Source: Burkholderiaceae bacterium
GTDB lineage: Bacteria; Pseudomonadota; Gammaproteobacteria; Burkholderiales; Burkholderiaceae_C
Assembly: GCA_030654805.1 (NCBI GenBank)
Contig: JAURWR010000096.1
Location: forward strand, 1 to 57,372
DNA length: 57,372 nt
Reading direction: 5' to 3'
The notes beneath the pieces were generated by a model. It was not told the origin of the DNA, ran no database searches, and saw only the letters and a program-made list of their open reading frames with translations. Made by a program: the position numbers and the translations under genes. Positions 50,851-57,372 of the stretch are shown piece by piece. Numbering within the stretch: position 1 is the first letter of the stretch; each line of letters begins with the position of its first letter.

Positions 50851-51699
50851 TTAGGCGCTGAGGCGCTCGACCAGCTCGTCTTCGAGCATCGGGTGGGCGG
50901 TGAAGATCTTTTGCAGCAGGTTCAGCGTCACGTCCTGCACGCTGGTGTCGGCCACCGACTGCATGTCCGCCTTGGTGCTGCGTGGCGTCGGGCCGAAGAC
51001 CTTGCTGACGATGGTCGGCGATCCCTTCAGACCGATCTTCGCGACGTCCTCGATGCCGGCGTCTTCCTTGTTCCATTTGCGCACCGGGAAGCGCGCGGCA
51101 CGCAGCATGTCTTCCATCGAGGCGAAGCGCATCTCGTTGGTGCCTTCGAGCATCGTGATCAGCGACGGCAGCGTCGATTCGAGCAGTTGCACGCCGCCTT
51201 CGGCGCGCCGCTCGACCTGGATGCGACGCCCATCGAGATCGACTTCGGCGATGCGGCTCACGTAGGTCAGCAGGTTCACGCCCAGGCGCTTGGCGACGCC
51301 GGGGCCGACCTGCGCGGTGTCGCCGTCGATCGTCTGCTTGCCGGTGAAGATGAGGTCCACCGCCTGCTCCTGGCCGATCTTGCGGATCGCCGCAGCGAGT
51401 GCATACGAGGTGGCCAGCGTGTCGGCACCGGCGAACGCGCGATCCGTGACCAGGATCGCATCGGTGGCGCCGAAGCTGATGCACTTGCGCAGCGCGTCTT
51501 CGGCCTGCGGCGGACCCATGCACAGCATGGTGACGCGGCCGCCGAACTGGTCCTTCAGCCTCAGCGCCTCTTCCAGCGCGAACAGGTCATACGGGTTGAC
51601 GATGGCCGGCACACCCTGACGCATGATGGTGTTGGTGACCGGGTGCACACGAATCTGCGCGGAGTCCGGGACCTGCTTGATGCAGACGACGATGTGCAT
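50851..51699 (-). CDS. fixA: Electron transfer flavoprotein beta subunit FixA
   Basis: A 282-residue ETF-beta homologue. It starts MHIVVCIKQVPDSAQIRVHP, with NPYDLFALEEALRLKDQFG, GKQTIDGDTAQVGPGVAKRL and PSLITMLEGTNEMRFASM as family landmarks. It binds FAD/AMP and takes electrons from NADH in the FixABCX complex. It is 53 nt downstream of nifW. I see no separate sigma-54 site, so it is probably carried on the nifV-nifW transcript. Confidence 0.96.
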   Translation of the reverse strand: MHIVVCIKQVPDSAQIRVHPVTNTIMRQGVPAIVNPYDLFALEEALRLKDQFGGRVTMLCMGPPQAEDALRKCISFGATDAILVTDRAFAGADTLATSYALAAAIRKIGQEQAVDLIFTGKQTIDGDTAQVGPGVAKRLGVNLLTYVSRIAEVDLDGRRIQVERRAEGGVQLLESTLPSLITMLEGTNEMRFASMEDMLRAARFPVRKWNKEDAGIEDVAKIGLKGSPTIVSKVFGPTPRSTKADMQSVADTSVQDVTLNLLQKIFTAHPMLEDELVERLSA

Positions 51700-51752
51700 G
51701 GTGGGTTCCTGTGGATCGAGGTGGTCAGGCCGGCGCCAGGGTGGTCGTCATT

Positions 51753-52091
51753 TCAGGCCGCGCGCCGCGTGCTCAGGCTCGTGCGCAGCGCATCGACCGT
51801 GACGTGTTGCTTGCCGTCCGTGTCCTGAAACACCTTGAAGACTTTTTCGGTCGCTGCGTTCGACGTGGTGAAGTCCTGGTAGGCCTGCACCAGAAACTCG
51901 CGGTAGCGGCGGAACATCTCGATCTCGTTCAACGCTTCCAGTCCTTCGGCGCGATGGAGGTACTGATAGAAGCGCTTGAGGATGTGCAGGCGGTTCACAT
52001 GCACCACCCGCTCGTCGTACTCGATGCCGAAGAAGTCGAGGAATTCGTTGGCGCTGGAGAGCGCTTTCAGCTTTTGAATCAGTCCGTCCAT
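51753..52091 (-). CDS. nifW: Nitrogenase-stabilising protein NifW
   Basis: A 112-residue protein of the NifW family, which protects or stabilises the MoFe protein under oxygen. Recognisable segments are LSSANEFLDFFGIEYDERVV, VNRLHILKRFYQYL and RYREFLVQAYQDFTTS. The size is normal. It lies between nifV (37 nt upstream) and fixA on one transcript. Confidence 0.93.
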   Translation of the reverse strand: MDGLIQKLKALSSANEFLDFFGIEYDERVVHVNRLHILKRFYQYLHRAEGLEALNEIEMFRRYREFLVQAYQDFTTSNAATEKVFKVFQDTDGKQHVTVDALRTSLSTRRAA

Positions 52092-52128
52092 GCTTGCCTT
52101 TCGATGCGGTGTGGATCAGGGGTCAGGG

Positions 52129-53283
52129 TCAGGCCGTCTGCCGCGCCTGCGGCTGGACATCCAGGTACAGGCGCTTGAGTTCGGCGTCGTCGGGGGCACG
52201 CTTGGTCCGCATCGCGAGTTCGCGGATGCGCTCAAGCAGAGGCGTCACGGCTTCGTCAGGGATCTGAAGGTCCAGACGCCCGAATGCGGCGCGCACGCCG
52301 GCCGATCCCGAATGCTTGCCCAGCACGATGCGGTGGCTGCGGCCGAGTTCGGCGGGGTCGAAACTCTCGTAGTTGCGACGGTCCTTGAGCAGCCCGTCGA
52401 CGTGGATGCCCGACTCGTGCGAGAACACCGCGGCCCCGACGATGCACTTGCCCGCCGGAACCGGGCGCCCGGCCGCCGCAGCGACGCGCTCCGACAGGGC
52501 CGGCAACGCGCGGCTGTCGACGCCGCACTCGACGCCATGCAGGTGCCGCAGGCCCATCACGATTTCCTCGAGCGCCGCATTGCCTGCGCGTTCGCCGAGC
52601 CCGTTGACGGTGGTGCTCGCATGGGTCGCACCGGCACGGAACGCGGCCAGCGTGTTGGCGCTCGCCAGGCCCAGATCGTTGTGCGCATGGATCTCGATGT
52701 CGAGGTCGGTGGCACCGCGCAACGCGGCGATGCGCTCGAAGGTGCTGAACGGGTCGAGGATGCCCAGCGTGTCGGCGTAGCGCACGCGCACCGCACCGGC
52801 GAGCTGGGCGGTCTGGGCCACCTGTTCGAGGAAAACGGGATCGGCGCGCGACGCGTCTTCGAGGCCGACGCTGGGCGTGAGGCCGGCATCGCGCGCCGCG
52901 CTGACGCAGCGCTGCACCATGCCGAGCACCCAGCCGCGATCGCGGGCCAGCTTGCGTTCGATCTGCTGATCGGAGACCGGCACGGCCAGGTGCACGATGT
53001 CGGCGCCGCAGTGCGCGGCAGCACGCAGATCCAGTTCCGACATGCGCGCCCACACCATCGTTCGTGCGTGCAACCCCGCCTGCGTGATCTGGCGGATCAG
53101 CTCGATCTCGGCATCGCCCATCGCGGCCGCGCCGACTTCGATTTCGGGCACGCCCGCATCGTCCAGGGCGTGCGCGATCGCCAGCTTTTCCTCGGCGGTG
53201 AACACGACACCGGCGGTCTGCTCGCCATCGCGCAGGGTCGTGTCGTTGATGGTCAGGAGCCCGAAGGGGCTGGGTCGATGCAT
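52129..53283 (-). CDS. nifV: Homocitrate synthase NifV
   Basis: Condenses acetyl-CoA and 2-oxoglutarate to homocitrate, the organic ligand of FeMo-cofactor, 384 residues. The DRE-TIM motif is [17 protein letters not shown], with [52 protein letters not shown] and [17 protein letters not shown] 53281-53283 is chosen because the longer frame would begin inside the sigma-54 promoter at 53316-53330. It is the first gene of the nifV-nifW-fix series. Confidence 0.96.
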   Translation of the reverse strand: MHRPSPFGLLTINDTTLRDGEQTAGVVFTAEEKLAIAHALDDAGVPEIEVGAAAMGDAEIELIRQITQAGLHARTMVWARMSELDLRAAAHCGADIVHLAVPVSDQQIERKLARDRGWVLGMVQRCVSAARDAGLTPSVGLEDASRADPVFLEQVAQTAQLAGAVRVRYADTLGILDPFSTFERIAALRGATDLDIEIHAHNDLGLASANTLAAFRAGATHASTTVNGLGERAGNAALEEIVMGLRHLHGVECGVDSRALPALSERVAAAAGRPVPAGKCIVGAAVFSHESGIHVDGLLKDRRNYESFDPAELGRSHRIVLGKHSGSAGVRAAFGRLDLQIPDEAVTPLLERIRELAMRTKRAPDDAELKRLYLDVQPQARQTA

Positions 53284-53315
53284 GGCGGGCTCCGAAGGTC
53301 GGCACAGGCTACTTC

Positions 53316-53330
53316 GCAAGCGCTGTGCCA
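53316..53330 (-). promoter_or_regulatory. Sigma-54 promoter of nifV
   Basis: On the minus strand TGGCACAGCGCTTGC has the exact GG-N10-GC spacing and near-consensus -24/-12 elements. It lies 33 nt upstream of the nifV ATG. Confidence 0.88.
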
Positions 53331-53396
53331 TCCTTCAATGCACGGCAAGTCGTTGAATTGCATGGGATTTATCGATTTCAGCCGCGGTGTGCCGAT

Positions 53397-53412
53397 TGTT
53401 CGGTTGTCGACA
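53397..53412 (-). promoter_or_regulatory. NifA upstream activator sequence
   Basis: The minus strand reads TGTCGACAACCGAACA, an exact TGT-N10-ACA NifA site. It lies about 67 nt upstream of the -24 element, a normal activator distance. Confidence 0.8.
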
Positions 53413-53438
53413 CCCGCGCCAGGGATCGATCCCCACTA

Positions 53439-53470
53439 CGCACAAGGCGGCCAACCGGCCGCCTTGTGCG
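53439..53470. terminator. Strong hairpin after the ferredoxin gene
   Basis: A 14-bp perfect stem (CGCACAAGGCGGCC with its complement) around AACC. It lies 44 nt beyond the ferredoxin stop. No T-tract follows, so termination may be partial, but it separates the isc-like genes from the nifV promoter. Confidence 0.65.
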
Positions 53471-53513
53471 TCGTGGATGCAGGGTGCGTGAGACGCCCCC
53501 TGCGCCTGCGTCG

Positions 53514-53894
53514 TCATTTCTCCCGCGCGTGGTTCTTGGTGTACAGCGGCAGCTCGATCACCAGCGCGTGCGCCCGCACCTTCACGCAGCACGACAGGCG
53601 CGACTGCGCATCGAGGCCCCAGGCGTCGTCGAGCTGGTCCTCCTCCTCGTCGTCGGCCGGCGCCAGCGACTCGCCACCCTCGCGCACATGCACATGGCAG
53701 GTTGCGCAGGCGCCGACCTTCTCGCAGGCGTGTTCGATCGCGATGCCGTGTGCGAGCAGCTCGTCGACCAGCTTGCGCCCCTGCCGCGCGGCAAATACCA
53801 ATCCATCCGGGCACAAGGCCGGATGGGGCTGCACGGTGACCTCGGTGGTGGGCCGGGCAACCACCTGCGCAGCCGTCGAGGATGTGGCGTTCAT
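53514..53894 (-). CDS. fdx: ISC-type [2Fe-2S] ferredoxin
   Basis: A 126-residue adrenodoxin-like ferredoxin that supplies electrons for Fe-S assembly. Cluster ligands are HACEKVGACATCHVHVREGG (Cys-x5-Cys-x2-Cys) and the later Cys in QSRLSCCVKV. An N-terminal extension of about 30 residues precedes the domain. The start ATG 53892-53894 is 8 nt after hscA, matching the usual hscA-fdx order of isc operons. Confidence 0.92.
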   Translation of the reverse strand: MNATSSTAAQVVARPTTEVTVQPHPALCPDGLVFAARQGRKLVDELLAHGIAIEHACEKVGACATCHVHVREGGESLAPADDEEEDQLDDAWGLDAQSRLSCCVKVRAHALVIELPLYTKNHAREK

Positions 53895-53902
53895 GGCGGG
53901 TC

Positions 53903-55813
53903 CTAGTTGGCGATCTGCTCGATGCTGCGTCCCGACAGCGCCTCGCGCACGCGTGCATCCATGCGTCGCGCAGCGAAGTCGGTCGTGGCGGCATTCAGCG
54001 ATTGGGTTGCCTGGCGCAGGCCCTCGCGCAGGTCCTTCTGTTCGACCGGGTTGACCCCTTCGCTCGTCGCGCATTGCTCGAGCAGGTCCGCGACGTCCTG
54101 CAGTGCGCACAGGATGCGGAACTGCTCGCGCGGCATCAGCAGCGACTCGTCGGCAGACAGCGCACCATCGACCGCGTCGAGCAGGCTGCGCGCCTCGACC
54201 TCGGCCTCGCGCAGCATGCGGGCTGCGGCGTCGGACTCGGCGCTGTCGATCGCACTGCGCAGCATCTCGGCCACCGTGTCGTGGGCCAAGCCGTAGCTCG
54301 GCTTGACCTCGACCTGCGTCTGCACGCCGCTCGTCTGCTCGGTCGCACTGACCGACAGCAAGCCGTCGGCATCGATCTGGAAGGTGACACGGATACGCGC
54401 TGCGCCAGCGACCATCGGCGGAATGCCTCGCAGCGTGAAGCGCGCCAGCGAGCGGCACTCGCTGACCAGCTCCCGTTCGCCCTGGACGACGTGGACCGCC
54501 ATCGCGGTCTGGCCGTCCTTGAAGGTCGTGAATTCCTGTGCCCGGGCGGTCGGGACGGTCGTGTTGCGCGGAATGATCTTCTCGACCAGCCCGCCCATCG
54601 TCTCCAGTCCGAGCGACAGCGGGCAGACGTCGAGCAGCAGCAGGCCGGCGTCGCCGACAGCCCGGTTGCCCGCCAGTTGATCTGCCTGGATGGCGGCACC
54701 GAGCGCAACCGCCTGATCGGGGTCGATGTCGGTGTGCGGCTCGCGGCCGAAAAACTCGGCCACCGCACGGCGAACCTGCGGCATCCGCGTGGCGCCCCCG
54801 ACCATCACGATGCCTTCGATGTCGGGCGCCTTCAGGCCGGCATCGCGCAGCGCGCGCTTCAGCGGTGCGATGGTGCGCTGAACGAGTGCATCGGTCTCGG
54901 CCTCGAAGACCTGGCGGGTCAGACGGACCACCTGCGACACGCCATCACTGCGCTCGCATCGCATCATCACCTCGGGCGCGCTGCTCAGGGCTTCCTTGCT
55001 GCTGCGGGCGGCGGCATGCAGCGCCGCAGCGTCGCGCTCGCTCCAGACAAAGCCTTCCTGCTGAGCACAGAACCAGCGCACCACGCAGGCATCGAAGTCG
55101 TCGCCGCCGAGCATCGCATCGCCGTTGGTGGACAGCACCTCGAACACGCCACGGGCCAGACGCAGGATGGACACATCGAAGGTTCCACCACCGAGGTCGT
55201 AGACCGCGTAGACGCCTTCGTTCGCGGTGTCGAGTCCGTAAGCCACGGCGGCGGCCGTCGGCTCGTTGAGCAGACGCAGCACCGTCAGGCCCGCGCGCTG
55301 GGCGGCGTCCTTGGTCGCCTGACGCTGGGCGTCGTCGAAATAGGCCGGCACGGTGATCACCGCACCGACGAGCGGTCCACCGAGGGCCGCCTCGGCGCGC
55401 TGCGCCAGCGCGCGCAGGACCTCGGTGCCGACCTCGACCGGACTCTTGACCCCGGCGCGAGTCGGCACGCCCACCGCGCCCGGGCCGAGTTCGCTCAGCG
55501 CATAGGGCACCGTGCCCGGGGCGATGTCGGCCGCAGCGCGGCCGATCAGCCGCTTGGCCGAGGCGATGGTGTTCTGCGGATCGCGGATGGCCAGCGCACG
55601 CGCCGCGTCGCCGACGATCACTTCGCCGCTCTCGGCGTAGTGCACGACCGACGGCAGCAACATGCGGCCGTCTTCATCGGCCAGCACGGTGGGCAGCCCG
55701 CTGCGCAGCGTGGCCACCAGCGAGTTGGTGGTGCCGAGGTCGATGCCGACCGCCAGGCGGTGCTGGTGCGGGGCGGCCGCACGTCCCGGCTCGGCGATCT
55801 GCAGCAAGGCCAT
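53903..55813 (-). CDS. hscA: Fe-S assembly chaperone HscA (Hsp70 family)
   Basis: A 636-residue Hsp70 that helps release clusters from IscU. The ATPase domain shows [54 protein letters not shown] and [16 protein letters not shown]. The substrate domain has [20 protein letters not shown]. Length and the lack of a long acidic tail favour HscA over DnaK. Its J-protein partner gene hscB is not present between iscU and hscA. It is 18 nt after the IscA-like gene. Confidence 0.93.
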   Translation of the reverse strand: MALLQIAEPGRAAAPHQHRLAVGIDLGTTNSLVATLRSGLPTVLADEDGRMLLPSVVHYAESGEVIVGDAARALAIRDPQNTIASAKRLIGRAAADIAPGTVPYALSELGPGAVGVPTRAGVKSPVEVGTEVLRALAQRAEAALGGPLVGAVITVPAYFDDAQRQATKDAAQRAGLTVLRLLNEPTAAAVAYGLDTANEGVYAVYDLGGGTFDVSILRLARGVFEVLSTNGDAMLGGDDFDACVVRWFCAQQEGFVWSERDAAALHAAARSSKEALSSAPEVMMRCERSDGVSQVVRLTRQVFEAETDALVQRTIAPLKRALRDAGLKAPDIEGIVMVGGATRMPQVRRAVAEFFGREPHTDIDPDQAVALGAAIQADQLAGNRAVGDAGLLLLDVCPLSLGLETMGGLVEKIIPRNTTVPTARAQEFTTFKDGQTAMAVHVVQGERELVSECRSLARFTLRGIPPMVAGAARIRVTFQIDADGLLSVSATEQTSGVQTQVEVKPSYGLAHDTVAEMLRSAIDSAESDAAARMLREAEVEARSLLDAVDGALSADESLLMPREQFRILCALQDVADLLEQCATSEGVNPVEQKDLREGLRQATQSLNAATTDFAARRMDARVREALSGRSIEQIAN

Positions 55814-55831
55814 TGCAGCGTCCCGTCGGGG

Positions 55832-56155
55832 TCAGACCGCGAACGACTCGCCGCAGCCGCAACTCGCGGTGGCGTTCGGGTTGCTGAACTTGAAGCCTTC
55901 GTTCAGACCCTCGCGCACCCAGTCGAGCTGAGTGCCGTCGACCATCGGCAGGCTCTTGGCGTCCACCAGCAGACAGACACCCTCGCTTTCGAAGCTGAGG
56001 TCTTCGGGGGACGGCGCCTCGGCGAACTCCAGCGCGTAAGCGTAGCCCGAGCAGCCGCTGGTCTTGACGGCTACACGCAGGCCATAGCCTCCTCCGCGTT
56101 GATCGAGCGCCTTGCGGATCTGGCGGGCGGCCTTGGGGGTGACGCTGACGGACAT
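55832..56155 (-). CDS. iscA: A-type Fe-S carrier (IscA-like)
   Basis: A 107-residue A-type carrier. The three ligand cysteines are in KTSGCSGYAYALEF and TASCGCGESFAV, as in IscA. It starts MSVSVTPKAARQIRKAL. It carries iron or clusters from IscU to targets, here probably nitrogenase-related proteins. A second carrier gene lies 20 nt upstream. Confidence 0.92.
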   Translation of the reverse strand: MSVSVTPKAARQIRKALDQRGGGYGLRVAVKTSGCSGYAYALEFAEAPSPEDLSFESEGVCLLVDAKSLPMVDGTQLDWVREGLNEGFKFSNPNATASCGCGESFAV

Positions 56156-56175
56156 GATGGGCTCCTGGTGACGGG

Positions 56176-56595
56176 TCAAACCGAGAACGAACTGCCGCAG
56201 CCGCAGGTGCTGGCTGCGTTCGGGTTCTTGATGACGAAGCGCGAGCCTTCGAGGCTTTCCTCGTAGTCGATCTGCGCGCCCATCACGTACTGCAGGCTCG
56301 ATGAATCGACCAGCACCTTGATCGCGCCGACTTCGACGCACAGGTCGTCGTCCTTGGTCACGTCGTCGAAGGCGAAGCCGTACTGGAAACCGGAACAGCC
56401 GCCGCCGGTCACGAAGATGCGCAGCTTGAGGTTCGGGTCGCCTTCTTCGGTCAGCATCTCGCCGACCTTGGCAACGACCGAGTCGCTGACGGTCAGTGGT
56501 GCGGCGCCTTCAGGCAGCGTGAAAGGTGCGGGGGGCGGCGCCGAGCCCGTCGAACACGAAGAAGCGGCGTTGGGTTGCGATTGGCAAGCGGACAT
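56176..56595 (-). CDS. erpA: A-type Fe-S carrier (ErpA-like) with Cys-containing N-terminal extension
   Basis: A 139-residue carrier. The A-type core starts near [19 protein letters not shown], with ligands in [17 protein letters not shown] and [12 protein letters not shown], closer to ErpA than IscA. About 35 extra N-terminal residues contain Cys4 and Cys14 and a Pro-rich stretch, which is unusual. It sits between iscU and iscA. The name reflects sequence style; nif-specific naming is also possible. Confidence 0.85.
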   Translation of the reverse strand: MSACQSQPNAASSCSTGSAPPPAPFTLPEGAAPLTVSDSVVAKVGEMLTEEGDPNLKLRIFVTGGGCSGFQYGFAFDDVTKDDDLCVEVGAIKVLVDSSSLQYVMGAQIDYEESLEGSRFVIKNPNAASTCGCGSSFSV

Positions 56596-56628
56596 GGGGG
56601 ATGCTCCTGGGTCAGGGGTGGTCGGGGT

Positions 56629-57057
56629 TCACGCGGCTGCGCGAACCGGTTTGCACGCGGGTTGCTCCAGCGTGGCGTCATGCCGCTGGCGGTAATCGGC
56701 GACGGCGGCCTTGATGGCGTCTTCGGCGAGGATCGAACAGTGAATCTTCACGGGCGGCAGCGCCAGCTCTTCGGCGATGGTGGTGTTCTTGATGGCGAGC
56801 GCCTGGTCCAGCGTCTTGCCCTTGACCCACTCGCTCACCAGCGAACTCGACGCGATCGCCGAGCCGCAACCGTAGGTCTTGAATTTCGCGTCCTCGATCA
56901 GCCCGGTCTCGGGGTTGACCTTGATCTGCAACTTCATCACGTCGCCGCAGGCCGGCGCACCGACCATGCCGGTGCCGACGTCGGCGTCTTCCGCAGTGAA
57001 GGCGCCGACGTTGCGCGGGTTCTCGTAGTGCTCGATGACTTTTTCGCTGTAGGCCAT
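56629..57057 (-). CDS. iscU: Fe-S cluster scaffold IscU (nif-cluster copy)
   Basis: A 142-residue scaffold on which clusters form. It starts MAYSEKVIEHYENPRNVGAF. Ligands are in VGAPACGDVMKLQI, KTYGCGSAIASSS and KIHCSILAEDAIKAA. The HscA-binding LPPVK motif is present (ELALPPVKIHC), which fits the linked hscA. It lacks the central and C-terminal domains of classical NifU. A Cys-containing tail (LEQPACKPVRAAA) is extra. It follows iscS by 23 nt. Confidence 0.94.
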   Translation of the reverse strand: MAYSEKVIEHYENPRNVGAFTAEDADVGTGMVGAPACGDVMKLQIKVNPETGLIEDAKFKTYGCGSAIASSSLVSEWVKGKTLDQALAIKNTTIAEELALPPVKIHCSILAEDAIKAAVADYRQRHDATLEQPACKPVRAAA

Positions 57058-57080
57058 GGTGGGCTCCGTAGTGATTCGGT

Positions 57081-57372
57081 TCAGTGCTCAGCCCATTGCA
57101 CGGCGCTGATGTCGACGCCGGCGCAGTGCATGTCCCACAGCGGGCTGAGCTCGCGCAGGCGTTCGACGGTGGCCTTGACACGGACCAGTGCGGCATCGAT
57201 GTCTTCTTCGGTCGTGAAGCGCCCGATCGAGAAGCGGATCGAGCTGTGCGCCACTTCGTCGGACAGTCCGAGCGCGCGCAGCACGTAGCTGGGTTCGAGG
57301 CTGGCCGACGTGCAGGCCGAGCCCGACGACACCGCGATGCCCTTCATGCCCATCAGCAGCGACTCGCCCTCG
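57081..57372 (-). CDS. iscS: Cysteine desulfurase, C-terminal part (gene runs off the right edge)
   Basis: PLP enzyme that supplies sulfur for Fe-S clusters. Only the last ~96 codons are in the window. The active-site loop [20 protein letters not shown] has the mobile catalytic Cys, and the C-terminus ends AVQWAEH, a group I/IscS-type tail rather than a typical NifS end. Order iscS-iscU-carriers-hscA-fdx follows the housekeeping isc operon but stands in the nif cluster. Confidence 0.93.
   Translation of the reverse strand, partial: EGESLLMGMKGIAVSSGSACTSASLEPSYVLRALGLSDEVAHSSIRFSIGRFTTEEDIDAALVRVKATVERLRELSPLWDMHCAGVDISAVQWAEH

Noticed and set aside
52256-53305. Alternative frame over nifV
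   Set aside because: Frame-shifted shadow of the homocitrate synthase gene.

Overview
The window is high-GC, gene-dense DNA that reads as a Burkholderiales betaproteobacterium (Leptothrix/Rubrivivax/Rhizobacter-like). This placement is inferred from gene content (MexEF-OprN-like pump, glrK-qseG-glrR order, tsaE-amiC, waaA next to a TolC gene, a nif-associated fix operon) and from protein style, not from a database search. The organism is very probably a nitrogen fixer.

Layout, left to right. (1) 1-6.9 kb: the 5' part of alaS, a VapBC toxin-antitoxin pair, a succinate-semialdehyde dehydrogenase gene broken by one amber codon, an LpxO-like hydroxylase, a degenerate GGDEF protein, a MEKHLA protein, tRNA-Gly(CCC) and trmB. 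(2) 7-14 kb: a complete RND tripartite pump (adaptor, permease, outer-membrane channel) and a DMT transporter. (3) 14.0-14.5 kb: a roughly 450-nt non-coding block built as one large imperfect palindrome. (4) 14.5-17.1 kb: purine/allantoin catabolism (puuE, alc, allA). (5) 17-29.4 kb: uppP, a short gene remnant, opgH, the GlrK-QseG-GlrR envelope-stress module and a second RND adaptor/permease pair. (6) 29.4-39.6 kb: pcm, a rhodanese, tolC-like, waaA, phosphomannomutase, xerD, an AEC transporter, queG, tsaE and amiC.

(7) 39.6-45.06 kb is an accessory island that I read as a small chromosomal integron. An integron integrase (intI) on the + strand has a LexA-box-like promoter. An attI junction follows, then minus-strand cassettes: a HEPN/TOPRIM-type nuclease candidate with a compact attC, and a small membrane-anchored unknown with a long composite attC. 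Next come an IS110-family element that appears to interrupt an attC-like hairpin and a BrnT/BrnA-like toxin-antitoxin pair. The island lies between amiC and nifA, and intI stops 9 nt from the nifA stop codon.

(8) 45.07 kb to the end is a nif/fix cluster on the minus strand. In transcription order it holds iscS, iscU, an ErpA-like and an IscA-like carrier, hscA, a 2Fe-2S ferredoxin, nifV, nifW, fixA, a 38-codon small ORF, fixB, fixC, fixX, an Rrf2 regulator, a thioredoxin-like 2Fe-2S ferredoxin and nifA. The cluster carries its own ISC-type Fe-S assembly genes, and I see no classical NifU. It makes homocitrate (NifV) and feeds electrons through the FixABCX bifurcating complex. A good sigma-54 promoter with a NifA-binding site precedes nifV. 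An FNR-type box precedes nifA. NifA has the full cysteine motif of the oxygen-sensitive, NifL-independent class. Together these suggest an oxygen-to-FNR-to-NifA-to-nifV/W/fix regulatory chain.
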